A stretch of DNA of 64,000 nt, from the NCBI GenBank assembly GCA_946902875.1, contig OX336340.1, forward strand, positions 14,151,566 through 14,215,565, in the 5' to 3' direction. The notes beneath the pieces are model-generated. The model saw only the letters and a list, made by a program, of their open reading frames with translations. It was not told where the DNA came from and searched no databases. The DNA is from Nematopogon swammerdamellus. Lineage: Eukaryota; Arthropoda; Insecta; Lepidoptera; Adelidae. This document shows positions 38,600 through 51,575 of the stretch, piece by piece; the first letter of the stretch is position 1; the number at the start of each line of letters is the position of its first letter. A program made the position numbers and the translations under genes.

Positions 38600-40430
38600 A
38601 TGTGTATTTTCGGAGATTACCTCCTACATCCAAACTTACAAACTTTACCTCATTATAATATTAGTGTACCTAGATATAATACGTAAATATATATATGTAT
38701 TTACATATTTTGTCCTTAGCGACTTCACACTGACGCAGATAGTACAACTTTAAGGGTTTTTGAATAAAGTGATTTGTGTAATAAAATAATAAAGTAAAAA
38801 AATAATAAATAAATACTAATATAATATAATATAAAATATAATTTATTTGAGTTTATTCGTTACAACTAGATACCGCTTTAGCTTCGTTGTTGTATTATAG
38901 AATTGAGAAGAGTATAGTCGGAGGATGGACACGTGTCTCACAATACAATACGATCTTTGAAATTTCACAAAGAATAGTCATACTTACTTCTTTAGTTAAG
39001 AGCAAAAAACCAGTTCAATCAAACTCGTGTTGCATTGCAAGTGGCAGATATTTGAGTATGGTGGCTAATTATTTCATTTCCGATTGATATGCTGGCTTAA
39101 AAGGTTTTCTTTGTGCTTCGCAGTTCTATTGACTACATTCTTTTATAGGAGTTCATCGCAGTAAAAAACAAACAATGGAACGATGTAATTTGAAGAGGGA
39201 AATTGCAATTGTGATTTAAATTTTCGAAGTCAAAGATTAGATAGTCACTGAAACAATCCGTGATCAAAATTCAAATAGAACAAAATATATACTCTATCAA
39301 CAATAAGTTAGTGATTGGGCGCGAATTTTCGAAAGAAATGCATATTTTTAAATATACAATATTTTGTTTTCATTTAATTGTAGGAGTTTCCCTCTATTCT
39401 TCAATACTACATTTAGGTATTCAACATTAAAACATCTTTAATATATGTATATTACCACGGAATTTTTGTAAATCCAATAAAGTGGGGATCTATGGCCCTG
39501 CGTACAAAAAAAACTTGATGTAATTGAGCGTTCATTAACGATTAAACTACTTAAAAATAACTTCAACGGTAACACCATCGTACATCCGTATTATTTACGA
39601 AATGCTCTGCATGAACAATTATGTTCATGCTCGCGGCCATGCTCTCTGGACTGTCATTCGTGAAAGTCGATTCGAGGTAGTCCCGTTGATGTTGAATGCT
39701 GACTGCGTAATTACGTCTAAGTGTACAGCCTGGGGAGATGTGCTGACACGAACACCGCTAAATCGGTCTATTCGGACAGCCGGTGTCATTACCGACCCGA
39801 AGAAAAGAACAATTCAACTGTAGCGTGGACGGCTACCGACTAAGTCACCAGTTCGTGCCTGTAGTAGCAGGCAAGACCCAGTACTCAGCACTTTCAATCA
39901 GAGTTCACATTTTCGTATATTGGGTTCTACTACTAAAGTAATACGAATAGTACAAGTCTGATAAAGAACAGTCAATGTGATTGAATGTTACTCGCATTGA
40001 TTTTGTGTAAAAAAACGAGTTATTTATTAGTTTGGAGATTTTGATTCTCGGAGCGGCACTATAGGCTCGTGCATTACACTCGGTCGTAGGATTTAGCCGC
40101 GAAGGCGGCAATGTTGCAATCGACATTTTATTAGTGCTCAATATATCGTTAAAGGTTCCGTTACGCGCAGGCATATGAATTATCACACGATTATTACTAT
40201 ATGGACGTAATTGATAATAATCTTTGGTGCCGCGTGGTGTCGGCCTCTTAACAGCGAGGTGATGTTTTTGTAGGAGACACCCAACAATTTATGGACCATA
40301 TACACTTTTTATTTATTTATTTTTTAATTTATTTTAATCAGAAACTTAACATATGCTTAACAAACATTTATAGACCTTGAAAATTTAAAATTAACTATTT
40401 AGACAATAAAAAAGTTCCACTTTTTACAAT
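38600..40430. other. Intronic AT-rich stretch, no gene seen
   Basis: Lies in the intron between exons 5 and 6 of the BTB-ZF gene. Open frames such as 39602-39823 have no recognisable domain. Confidence 0.4.
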
Positions 40431-40433
40431 ATA

Positions 40434-40703
40434 CAGGGTGTTCGTGTCGGGTGTATGTAATATAAAATATAAAATTGTAATATATGTAAAATGTAATATA
40501 AAATTATTTCGTGCAGATATAACGATAAACAAAAAAGTTACAAAGGGTTAAAGCTGAGATTTTGGTAATTTTCAAAAATAAAGAAAAAAAATTGTATCTC
40601 GATACCACGTGACAACAGACGAAAGGTGTCATAGGTCAAAACCTTGCAAATGACCCCACCTAACTACAAAACATTTTTGTCGATCCATGTGCCGAACACC
40701 CTG
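40434..40703. mobile_element. Mariner-type MITE, 270 bp
   Basis: Starts CAGGGTGTTCG and ends CGAACACCCTG. The right half matches the right end of the larger element at 47798-49009 (CTCGATACCACGTGACA and AATGACCCCACCTA). Confidence 0.8.
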
Positions 40704-40897
40704 TGGACCAATGTTTACTACTATACTTGTTAATTCGAATTTCAATATTTAGTAATAATTGCTTTACTCTCTTTTATTGCGGCCGAACTGGGTGGCTGTG
40801 CTCGAGGTCGGAGCCTCAGGCGCAATCACCCCCGAGGACGTCCCGGTTTGGCTTGAAGAGCGGACTAAAGACCACCTTCTTCAGCTTTTGCTTAATT

Positions 40898-41250
40898 TTT
40901 AGGTTTCCGTATCCCAGACGGAAGCCTATTACTAAGCCTCCGTCGTCTGTCCGTCCGTCCGTTTGTCCGTCCGTCTGTCCGAGGGCTGTATCTCTTGAAC
41001 CGTAATAGGCAGCCGGTTGAAACTTTCAAGAAACAACAAATAAGAAAAATAAGAAAAAGTTAAAAATTAAGGGGGGGCCCCCATACAAGAAACGTTTCAT
41101 TAAAATCGATTAGTCACACTATTGAATAACAGATGGCGCCACAAGCTTTTATACATTGCATTGTTATAGCCGCTAAATTGCCAACGACCTCATTGAGGTG
41201 CTGTCATTTTCCCACCGTAAATTCCTATCGACCTCATTGAGGCGTCTCTC
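40898..41250 (+). repeat. Interspersed repeat of the GTTTCCGTATCCC type, inverted partner at 43610
   Basis: Contains GGTTTCCGTATCCCAGACGG, a GTCCGTCCGTCC run and CCAACGACCTCATTGAGGTG. Its reverse complement is at about 43610-43965, giving inverted arms of about 330 bp around the LINE fragment. Related copies lie at 42228-42460, 43966-44363, 56345-56745, 56868-57325 and 58305-58570. The ends carry the phrases GTGCGAGTCGGACTCGC-like and GGTTCCGTA. Confidence 0.75.
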
Positions 41251-41251
41251 C

Positions 41252-42215
41252 GATCGAAGACAACTCTAAGTTGGAAAAGTCACATAGACAAACTATGTGA
41301 CAAGATGGCTAGAGGTATTTACGCATTAAGAGAGTTACGCCGCTTGATCAGTCCGGAGGCTTTGAGACAGTCCTACTATGCGTACGTACACTCATTACTG
41401 TCGTATGGTGTAATCCTGTGGGGTAACTCAACCGATGCTGAAAGAGTGCTAATACTGCAAAAACGAGCGATAAGGGTATTAGCCAGTGTACCGCGAACAA
41501 CATCTTGTAGAGTCTTTTTCAAATCCTTTGGTATATTAACTGTGTGCTCTCTATATATATATGAAGTAGTGGTATATGTACGCAAAAACATGAATTCTTT
41601 TGAGTCAAATGGCGCAAGCCATAATTATAACACACGTAACTCAGAGCGTTTAAAATCTGTTGCGCATAAATCGGCGATGGCTGAAAAAGACCCTGACGTG
41701 ATTGGACCCAAATTGTACGAAAATGTTCCTGATACAATAAAATCAATAAATAGTGACAATGTGTTCCAGAGTCAACTGAAAATATTTCTCTTAGACAATC
41801 CATTTTATAAGTTAAGTGAATTTTTTTCATACTGTAAATAAAAATTCTGCTGACTTTGATAATTCAAATTGTTTATATGCATAAACACAAATTTTATTAA
41901 TAACTTGACTGAACCCTATGTTCTTTGTTTTGTATTTTATTATCTTTTTTAATTGGTATATTATTGACTTAGTATTTTAAATTTTTTGCTTAGATATAGT
42001 ATGTTATATTTAACATAATGAAAACTTAGTATGTAAGTTATATTTAAAAAAAGCTCTGTAAGGTTTCTTACCCGATTCTTCCTTATAGATTGCACTACTG
42101 AACGGGACATCATAAAAAATGATGACGAACCATACTGAATATGCATATGTCTCAATGAAATATTGTTATTGTTGTGTGTTCTTTATGGCGAAATAAATAT
42201 CTGAATCTGAATCTG
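41252..42215 (+). mobile_element. 5'-truncated LINE (jockey/CR1-like) 3' end
   Basis: The open frame to 41841 encodes the region after the reverse-transcriptase core: LSWKSHID just before the first Met, then ALRELRRLIS, YYAYVHSLLSYGVILWG and LQKRAIRVL. The non-coding 3' part ends in (TCTGAA)n at about 42200-42222, as in many such LINEs. No RT catalytic YADD box remains, so it is dead. Confidence 0.85.
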
Positions 42216-43609
42216 AATCATTACTCAGCATACGCCGTCTGTCTGTCCTACTGCTGTACCTTTGGAACCTTAATAGCTAGATGGTTGAAATTTTCGTAGA
42301 ATATTATGTGTTATTATGGCGGATATAACAACAAATAATAAAAATTATAAAACGTAAAAAATTAAGGGGTCCCCATACAAGAACGTATTGTTTCAAGGTT
42401 AATGTTTTGTGGTGAACCTCATTGCGCGAGTCCGACTGGCACTTGGCCGGTTTTTATTATACACGGTGTTGCATTACCCGAAAGGGGTCGCCCCCTTTAT
42501 CCTCTACATCTGAAACGGACAACTTTTGTTCGGCGACTTTTTATTCTTCTCCATTCTTTTTCTTTTAGAGCTTAATTTTCTTCATGTAAATATCAGGCGG
42601 CAGGGGAATTAAAGACAACTAAAATCCATCCCCCAAATAAGCAAATTACATACGTCTATCTATAACCTTCTATCTACATTATTTCTCTTTCCAATAAAAA
42701 TAACGCACGAAAAACACTCGTCACACGACTTCGATGGACGTATTGTCTGGTAACGTCTCTTTTCATATCTCTATACAATCTTAAACGCAAGGCATATTAT
42801 TTGCAAATCCCATGAGCCTAGTAACTAATATGCACCGTTACACATCCGGTTTAATGGTGCGCTTGCTTACTATGATAAAGGAAAAACAAAATAATTACTC
42901 GTTTTCAAAACTGGTCCGGCAACAAGTTTAAAACGTTTTGGAATAGAGCGCGTTGTCGGTTTGGCCCCTTGATCCGCCGCGCCGTTATGCGCCGCCCGCC
43001 GCACTCCGACCGGGCGGAGTAAGGAAGAGAGTACAATCAATGAATGTGAAGGAGACGAGAGCTCGTTTTGAACGCAAGTCGACGCGACGTGCGTGCATGC
43101 CAGTAATAGCGACGACGGACAGACAGCTCGGTGCTTCGGCACCGGTAATGACGTGCGTTTACATTTAGTAAACGTCTGTTATTATTAGTTATTATTGTTG
43201 ACCCTTAGGCTATTCCACCGAAACCTCCGAAGCAAGAGTCGTTTCAATTGAGAATTGTATAATATTTATTATCGTAAATTATTTTGGTCGTCACGCAGGC
43301 GGGAGCGTGCTAAATACATATTGTTGTCGCTCTATGTTGAATAAAACAACCAAAGACACTGTTAATTATAATTTTTCTTCAGTATAATAATAAGTTTTTA
43401 GTTTGTTTTTAATGTAATGAAAATGAGAAGTAAAATATGATGAGAGTAAATTTATATCAATAGTAAATGAAAAATATGTTAAGTGCGAGTTTTACTCGCG
43501 CACGAAGGTTTCCGCATCTATCCGCTATCAATAATATCCGTCTATCCGCTCAGGTGGCATGGTCTTCGAATTTTAATTTCGAAGACATGTAGGACGATCG
43601 GAGGGAAGC

Positions 43610-43965
43610 CTTAATGAGGTCGATAGCAATTTACGGTGGGAAAATGACAGCAACTCAATGAGGTCGTTGGCAATTTAGCGGCTATAACAATGCAATTTAT
43701 AAAAGCTTGTGGCGCCATCTGTTATTCAATAGTGTGACTAATGTAAATAATAGTGTGATAAAACGTTTCTTGTATGGGGGCTCCCCTTAATTTTGAACTT
43801 TTTCTTATTTTTCTTATTTGTTGTTTCATCCGCCATAGTAACACATATTCTGTGAAAGTTTCAACTGGCTTCCTATTACGGTTCAAGACCCTCGGACGAC
43901 GGACGGACGGACAGACGATGGAGGCTTAGTAATAGGCTTCCGTCTGGGATACGGAAACCTAAAAA
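43610..43965 (-). repeat. Inverted partner of the repeat at 40898-41250
   Basis: Reverse complement with the same CGACCTCATTGAG and GGCGCCATCTGTTATTCAAT blocks and the GTCCGTCC run. Confidence 0.75.
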
Positions 43966-44363
43966 CCGGCCAAGTGCGAGTCGAGCTCGCGCACCGAGGG
44001 TTCCGTATCGCTATGTCATGGTTAGCGCCACTCACGCCATCTATGGCGTGTTTATGAAATGCTTCATATTAGTTAAAATTCATGATTAGGTAAAATGCTT
44101 CATACTCTAATCGATAGATGGCGCGCGCGCATAATTTTTTTAGTTTGTTCTATGGGAAACCCCGTGAATTTTATATTTTTTCTTATTTTTATTATTTGTT
44201 GTTATATCGGCCATAATAACACATATTCTGTAAAAATTTCAACGGGCTACCTATTACTGTTCAAGAGATACAGCCCTCGGACAAACGGACGGACGGACAG
44301 ACAGTCACACAGACGGCGTAGGCTTAGTAATAGGGTCCTGTACCGGATACGGAACCCTAAAAA
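43966..44363. repeat. Further copy of the GGTTCCGTA interspersed repeat
   Basis: Begins CCGGCCAAGTGCGAGTCGAG and ends GGAACCCTAAAAA, with CGGACGGACGGACAGACAGT inside. Confidence 0.7.
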
Positions 44364-44369
44364 GTATTG

Positions 44370-46060
44370 CTTTTTATTCAAAACGGCTGCCTACAATCTG
44401 CCAGCTTGAATAAATGAGCCTTTCTGAATAATTACAGCTCAAAATAATTAAAATGGCATACCTCAATACATCTTGATAATCATTAATTGGTTTTACATTC
44501 TGTGTGTGTCGGTCCACCTGTCTCTTTCACTGTCTGTCTGTTTTCAAAATCTGTATATAATTTGTCCATTGTACTAATAACTGTATATAGTTTATAATAT
44601 TTATAAGTATTTAAGTATTTCTAACAGTTGTAACCGCAACATAATAATGTATCTCAGATCAGATCAATAAAGATAAATTATTACGCGAATACACAATTGT
44701 TATAATTATTACGCGAAACATAATTCATTAAACCGAATTATTACCCGAACATATAATTGTTATAATGATCACTCAAACGTGTCCAATCGGAGTACCCATA
44801 TCGGAGTAGAATCTACTTCCACAAGTCGGCCGGTGCGCGTGTACTGTGTTCACAGTTCACACGCTCTCTGCATGAATTATTACGAGTAGATGGTGAGTGA
44901 GATGAGCGCAGAAAATCTTTATCTCGTCATTTCTACACCTACTTAATATGCGAAATAACTTTTTACATAATTATATATATGCATATAAAATTATGTTAAA
45001 CCCCTTATGGCCCTATTCCGCCGATGCAAAACATAAGATCAATGAGCGTTTTGGCCTATATTATGTGCCATTTGTAAGAATAATTTTCGAAACCAAATAC
45101 TCATATTTTTCAATCGGATTGTTTTTTTTCTTTTCAATAAAAATATATGAATAATAACATGCTTAGTGATTTATTTCTTATACATACATGTAACTTTTGC
45201 CAAAAAAAAACACGACAGAGGACCATAAATTACATTTTTTTAGAAGAAATTGTTAAGAAAATCAAGACACCTATACAGAAAATATTCTGGAGAAATAAAA
45301 GAAAAAGATGAGAACGATTATTTATCCTGCTTGTTTTTTTAGTTTTTGTATAGGTTGACCCTGGAAAAAGCTGCTAAAACACCATGTTAGCAATTGTTTA
45401 CGACAAGGTGGGGTTTGAAAGGGGTTGGTTAAGTAAATAAGCCTCATTTTGAGTAAATTTTTTTTATAAAGTTCTCTTTATTCTTGGCTTTCGTGATCAA
45501 TTTTTATATTTATTCTGTGTGGCCTGGTTTCTCTGAAATAAATTTTTGAAAATTCCAAAAATCTCGTTTTCTCCTAAAATTTGCATATCGCAGCCTTAAG
45601 GCAGGCTCACCTGCCTGTGTATTGGATGTTACCTTGTATCTAAAATTTTTGACCACTATGTGTTGACAATAAACAGGACGAGAACATGCTGAGAACATGC
45701 TGAAACTGAATGCAAATTGAATAACTTGATAATCTAATAGCTAATGTAAATTTTAGTTTTACCACTTCTATCGCTTGAACGGTACACTTGGTACACCACA
45801 GTGCGCACCGCACGCACACCAACATCACACGCAGCAGTGCGTAACCTGACGCGTGGCTCGCGCGCGGTGGGAACACCACGATGATGTTCGTGCGAAACGA
45901 ATTCTAACGATTGTGGTAAAACACGGCACAGGTTGTTAATGTTAATATTTTGTTAGTTTGATTTTAAAGAGTATCTAGAAATGTAACTGAATTGGTATGG
46001 ACTACTCCATGTCTAATCAATGATTTTCTGTTTAATTTAACCTTTATGGAGACTAAATTC
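44370..46060. other. Intronic stretch, no gene seen
   Basis: AT-rich, with no recognised coding or RNA feature. Confidence 0.4.
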
Positions 46061-46064
46061 AAAT

Positions 46065-46560
46065 TACGTGTGAAGGCGTGAAGCCGCATGTTTGCGCCGA
46101 GTGCGGCAAGGCGTTCTCCCGCAAAATACTACTGATGAATCATCAGCGCACGCACTCGAGCGAGCGTTCGCGCTCATGCTGCGTGTGAGACCGTCGCTCA
46201 CTGCTCCGTACGTAATGACGCTAAATAAGAGTTGACGTGTGCAGGTGTGAAGCCGCATGTTTACGCTAAATGCGGCAAGGCGTTCTCCCGCAAGTTGCTA
46301 CTGAAGCAGCATCAGCGCACGCACTTGAGCGAGCGTTCGCGCTCATGCTGCGTGTGAGACCCTCGCTGATTGCTCCGTAATGGTGCTAAATAAGAGTTGA
46401 CGTGTGCAGGTGTGAAGTCGCATGTTTACGCTGAATGCGGCAAGGCGTTCTCCCGCAAGTTGCTACTGAAGCAAAATCAGCGCACGCACTCGAGCGAGCG
46501 TTTGCGCTCATGCTGCGTGTGAGACCCTCGCTGATTGCTCCGTAATGATGCTAAATAAGA
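46065..46560 (+). pseudogene. Three decayed tandem copies of zinc-finger exon 6
   Basis: Copies start at about 46065, 46235 and 46400 (165-170 bp apart), just before the intact exon at 46575. Each keeps the acceptor region (ACGTGTGCAG in copies 2 and 3, ACGTGTGAAG in copy 1) and the first finger (VKPHV, then a zinc finger frame). Each has lost the second finger: the stretch after HTSSER reads into a TGA (CTGCGTGTGAGACC). Copies 2 and 3 also have the first finger Cys replaced (GTTTACGCT). Confidence 0.85.
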
Positions 46561-46574
46561 GTTGACGTGTGCAG

Positions 46575-46742
46575 GTGTGAAGCCGCATGTTTGCGCCGAG
46601 TGCGGCAAGGCGTTCTCCCGCAAGATGCTACTGAAGCAGCATCAGCGCACGCACTCGGGCGAGCGACCGTATGCATGTTCAGTGTGCGACAAACGCTTCG
46701 CAGACCGCTCCAACATGACCCTGCATATGCGCCTGCACTCAG
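46575..46742 (+). CDS. BTB-C2H2 zinc-finger protein, coding exon 6
   Basis: 168 bases between GACGTGTGCAG and GTTGGTGT, phase 1 at both ends. Two canonical fingers: [21 protein letters not shown] and [21 protein letters not shown], joined by SGERPYA. It is the only intact member of a four-unit tandem duplication. Confidence 0.88.
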
Positions 46743-46759
46743 GTTGGTGTTATTTATTG

Positions 46760-47797
46760 TTCATTTGTTTTTTTTTTAAGTGCGAATTCATAGTTGTTTA
46801 TTACTAACATGACGTGACTTAAGAATTGTCGTTGATTCATTCATTTTGATATTTTTGAAATGTTTTGCACGGTCTAAACGCAGAACAGCGATCAGCGGCC
46901 GTTTTCCTCCAGCCGGCCGCCCTTAGAGCATAGCAAAACAAGGCTGGTTTTACTGAGCCTAGAGCGCGCGCTGCGGCGCGACTTTCGTACTCTGTCTGAT
47001 CACACCAATTTTGTCCCACTATTACTCGTGGTCCCACTAATCTTGAACACCGTGGCTCGTGCGTGCGGTCCCACTACTTAGTGAGATTACCAGTCATAGA
47101 ATTTTTGACTCTAGGTCCCACCAATTTTGTCCCACTATTACTTGTGGTTCTACTAATCTTGAAGTCCCACTAACGTTCAACGTGGAATTTGACATTAATT
47201 TAATGAAATAATATGGATTGATCACGATAACGATAAATCAGCCAAAAATAGCAACCTGCTTTACATTGCTCACTCGTAAAAGTTATACGTAGTAGATATT
47301 AATAAATAATTGATGTACGTACAGGCGTACGCTACAATGATTGATAGAATCATTATTGCTGGTAATTATTTATTTAGTTGTGACTTGAAATCATTGATCA
47401 ATTTTGTCTATACTGAGTAGAATAAAACATACGTATTCGTTTTGGTATAGGTGCATTGTTCCGTTTAAGATACAGAATCACCTCGCGTTCGTGTTATAAA
47501 AGTCCTTTAAACTTCTATTGTTTGTAGCAGTACACGAGGTGTACCGTAAACGAAAATTTACGAAAATGAGCAATGCTATACAGTGGGTCGGAGCGTGGGG
47601 TAACCGAACCGTGGCGTGGCGTTGCGTAGCGGGGTGGTGTGGGGCGGCGCGCGGCGCCTGCGCGGCGGTATAGATGCAGAGCGTGCCCGTCCATCCCATC
47701 ACGCAGCCAGCGTGTCCAAAGAGGCCGTTGACTGTTCACAAAACGTCAACAGCTACTCATATTTTTCCGTATCTGTCTACTGTGATCCGCTTATATA
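46760..47797. other. Intronic stretch, no gene seen
   Basis: Contains a short repeated phrase (GGTCCCACTA, TTTTGTCCCACTATTAC) at about 47015-47170. No ORF is supported. Confidence 0.4.
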
Positions 47798-49009
47798 CAG
47801 GGTGTTCGGTACATCGAGCGACAAATCTTTTTTGTAAGTAAGTTGGGTCATTTTCAACGTTTTGACCGATGATACCTTTTGTCAGATGTCACGTGGTATA
47901 GAGATAGCATTTTTTAATTTATTTTTGAAAATTACCAAACTCTCAGCCTTAAACCCTTGTAACTTTTTTGTTTATGATGGTATCCCAGAAAACACTCTTA
48001 CATTAGGTATACGACGATCAGGGTAAGGATGCGCGTATTCCATTTGTACCGCAGCGTCAACGCCGCCGTCGCAAAATCCATAGCAAAACAGAATATCAGC
48101 GTATTCTTCACGAGTGAATGCAGCCATTACTGCAGGCACAACTCAAAAATAACGAACAATTTAGAACAACAACAAGGAATTAACAACGTGAAATTCGTTT
48201 TACTAATTACTAATTTACTAATTTTGGCGAGAGACAAAAAGGCCGATCACTAGTAAACGTTCTCTCTGTGTAGGACGTTGAATTTTTCGTTCATTTTGAG
48301 CACGAGTCTGATACTTGATATCTAATAAAAAAATGTAACTTGTATGCAAGTGTACAACATTTGCACCTTTTCTGAAAGCTTATGAAATGATGAAGTTTTT
48401 CCCATAATTTGCATGCCACGTGTCATAAAATTTTTTTTAGTAATGCTCTTCGATTTAAATATTTTTTTTGGTTTTTTTGCATAACCTGTGATTTATGACC
48501 TTTTATTTCTGAGAATACGAATATTTTCAGCGCATATATTTTTTTAAAGTAGTCTCTCATTCGTCAGCTATTAGAAAATAGCTGATTAAGTACTCAGAGT
48601 GGAGTAGTTATTTTATAATTATAATTTTTTGGTAACAAGACAGAAAATTAAAAAAAATATTAAAACCTAAATAACTCAAAAACTATTGATTTTCGACCCA
48701 TAGTTCGTTGGGACAAATTTTTTGCAAATTAGCTCTAGAATGACCCCTTAGAAGGAATGTATCGAATTACCAAACACCCTGTATATCTTAAAATTCAATA
48801 AGTTTTATTTTTTGCTGATACAATCATAAACAAAAAAGTTACAAGGGCTTAAAGCTGGGATTTTGGTAGTTTTCAAAAATAGAGAAAAAAATCGTATCTC
48901 GATACCACGTGACATCTGACGTGACGTGTATCGTGGGTCAAACAAAACGTTGCAAATGACCCCACTTACCTACAAAAAAGATTTGTCGGTCGATGTGCCG
49001 AACACCCTG
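47798..49009. mobile_element. Mariner-type deletion derivative
   Basis: Terminal inverted repeats of about 180 bp begin CAGGGTGTTCGG. Both ends are flanked by TATA (target TA). It holds the 51-codon remnant of a transposase on the minus strand at 47972-48127; the catalytic part is missing. Confidence 0.88.
47972..48127 (-). pseudogene. N-terminal HTH piece of a DUF4817-type transposase
   Basis: 51 codons with AUG at 48127. MAAFTREEYADILFCYGFCD matches the start of helix-turn-helix transposase-like proteins carrying DUF4817, followed by a PYPDRRIP segment, after which the frame runs out to a stop. The DDE/D catalytic domain is absent. Such a stub could still bind the inverted repeats if made. 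Confidence 0.75.
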
Positions 49010-49204
49010 TATATTAAAAATGCTAATTAATATATATTACCTAACCGATCGGTTCGGATATTTTGTGTAGCTCATACGATTGAACCCGTTGAATTCACAG
49101 TAACTAAATCAAACTGTATAGGTACATAATTAATAAAGCTTTCTTTACCACAATCCACCATAATATGTATTCGATTTATGTAGATAAACATATATTATGC
49201 ATTC

Positions 49205-49268
49205 GATTGCACATCAGTCGCCTTTTACGACATGCACGGGGAGAGATGCAGTGGGACTATTCTTTTAA
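49205..49268 (+). repeat. Interspersed repeat split by a piggyBac-like insertion (left part)
   Basis: TTTTACGACATGCACGGGGA, GAGATGCAGTGG, CTATTCTTTTAA; continues after the insertion at 50948 with TTAAGTACCGGCCCCACGCG. The uninterrupted paralogue is 37185-37261. Confidence 0.85.
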
Positions 49269-49777
49269 CCCTCTGCAACTGACGTGTCCAAATTTTTACA
49301 ACTTGACTGACGTGGTAGACTAGTGGACACCTTTTTAAAATCATATTATTCTCTAATTTCTTGGTATATATACAGGGTCGTGGATTTATTTCTATTATTA
49401 TCAGGGATCGGAATTCTCATGGCACGAACAAAAATGGATGTCAATAGTATGGACATACCCCCCTAGACCAAGATAAGGTTACACTTACCATGAATTAATT
49501 TATTTTATATGAAAAATTCGAAGTAATGAATTTCTGCTTTTTATGTTAGAATAAGATAGATCAATTAAATGTAAGACTTTTTTGTTCTTAGAAATTTGTA
49601 AGTAAAGTTAACGGTTTTCGAGAAATTTACGTGAAATGCAAAAACAAATATTTAGTTTACCAAAGACCAATAGCAAAAAAAAACCTTTTTAGAGAATAGG
49701 CGGATGATTTTCAACTTTTTCAGTACCTATATGTATTTATTAAAATATTGTTATTTTTTTTAATGTATACGTTCTAC

Positions 49778-50051
49778 CACAGAGCATCAAATACCTACTA
49801 GAGACGCCCTAAGCGATAATATTTGAAACCCAAAAACTACACGCAGTGCTGCTAGCGCTTCGTATGTGTGTGTGTGTGCTAGTATCGACACTACACACAA
49901 AGAGGAGCAAGTTAGGCACACGCACAAAACAAATGCACACGCACAACACACATATGTAAGTCATAGGCCACGCCCACAGGCTTCAACGGTGTTGTAGAGA
50001 AATCGCGCTCAGGGCGCCTCTAGGAGGGGCGCGCGCATTTGATGCTCTGTG
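49778..50051. mobile_element. hAT-type MITE, 274 bp, nested
   Basis: Ends CACAGAGCATCAAAT and ATTTGATGCTCTGTG; 8-bp duplication CGTTCTAC at 49770-49777 and 50052-50059. Contains a short (GT)n tract. Confidence 0.88.
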
Positions 50052-50459
50052 CGTTCTACCAACAATACAACACAATCAAACAATGGATTGATGGATAAAT
50101 GAATAAGAGAGTGATACGTCCATTTGCCTCTTTCAAACACAGTGTGTTTGAGACAATACCATAAAGTTTACGACAATAAAGACAATACCACAGAATTTAT
50201 AATTAAAAAATATAAAATATGTCAATGTCACAAAAAACTAGAAAAATAAAATTCATTTGGAAAAAGTATATAATTTATTTTCCATTATTAACATTGAGGA
50301 TAGGCTCAAGGGTTGTGCAGTTGTGTGGCACACATTGCATTTGTTGTCGCTCCGTGTTTATTAAGTATTGACGTGCACTTGCTGCGACTGCTTGCACCGC
50401 ACTGGCCGCCGCCGGAACGCGAACTATGAAGGTACTGATAATGCGAGAATCGTAACTTG

Positions 50460-50632
50460 AATAAAAATATAAAAACCGCCTTCAAAAATGTATGAAATAA
50501 AAAAATAAAAATCGAACCCTAGAGTTGAAGGTCGATCGGTTATTTTTGCTTGCTTTAGCACCACCGCCTTCAACTCTAGGGTTCGATTTTTATTTTTTTA
50601 TTTCATACATTTTTGAAGGCAGTTTTTATTTT
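50460..50632. repeat. Foldback, sister of 34820-35190
   Basis: Inverted arms with CGAACCCTAGAGTTGAAGG and CCGCCTTCAAAAAT around a short centre. The flanking GCTATTAATGTACTCGGCG is also shared with the copy at 34820. Confidence 0.88.
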
Positions 50633-51434
50633 TTTTAAATAGTTTTTTATTTCACAGTTTTTTTAGTAATTTTTATTTGCTATTAATGTACTCGGCGCCT
50701 CGCTTTCCAATCCGATCATGACAAAAAAAAAATGGGACCACCTTGGAGCTAGACTGAACCGAACACAAAAAAAATCATCGAAATCGGTTCACAATTGGGG
50801 AAGATATTGCTGAACATACATAAAAAAAAAATACACACAGCCGAACATAGAACCTCCTCCTTTTTTGAAGTCGGTTAAAAATAACAACGCTATTCGATTT
50901 TTTTTATTATGCGGTGTCTGTGGGACTACCACATCAGTTGCAGAGGGTTAAGTACCGGCCCCACGCGGTATATAATTCATGAAATATTTACATAAATAGA
51001 GCTCGGAATTCGAACGGCGGCCGTCCTCTCGTCCGAGCCACTGGCCACTAGCCACTAGCCTATTCGCCATTGAGTCATTCACTCCAACTACATGTTACTG
51101 TCAACATAATATTTAGGCTATCGACCTAGCAGTGTCATCCGTTTTTGATAGACAGCCGTTTTAAATCGACTTACAAGGGGCACATCAAAAGTATTGATTA
51201 TATATTTTTGAAAAATCACGAAGCCTTCTCCTTACTTGTTGATTATTGAAATCAAACGATGGACATGTACCAAACTGTACCTCTCAGTCATACTTGCGAG
51301 GATTCTATTCTATGAGTACTTTGAAATTCAGATTTTTTGGTGTTATAATTTTGGGTGACATGCATTCTATGTATTTCATCATAAATGATATCTATTAACA
51401 TTATATCATCTACCACTGTCACCCCACTGAAAGG

Positions 51435-51575
51435 TTTTCCGTCCAGTTCAGGGTAGCCGGCACGACCGAGGGGAAGCACTAACATGGCACCTAGTTCACC
51501 CAGGTGTTATGGGCTGACATCACGGATGTAGTAGGTGATGTAGCCATCCGTGGCAGTTTCCATAAATAAAAAAAA
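51435..51575 (+). mobile_element. SINE 3' fragment (tRNA/5S family)
   Basis: CCGTCCAGTTCAGGGTAGCC, GGGCTGACATCACGG and an A-rich tail. Confidence 0.8.

Larger units (their letters stand above)
49269..50947. mobile_element. Non-autonomous piggyBac-like element
   Basis: Ends are CCCTCTGCAACTGACGTG and CACATCAGTTGCAGAGGG, flanked on both sides by TTAA (49265-49268, 50948-50951). The paralogous empty site at 37185-37261 confirms the boundaries. There is no transposase; the interior carries a hAT-type MITE (49778-50051) and a foldback (50460-50632). Confidence 0.9.
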
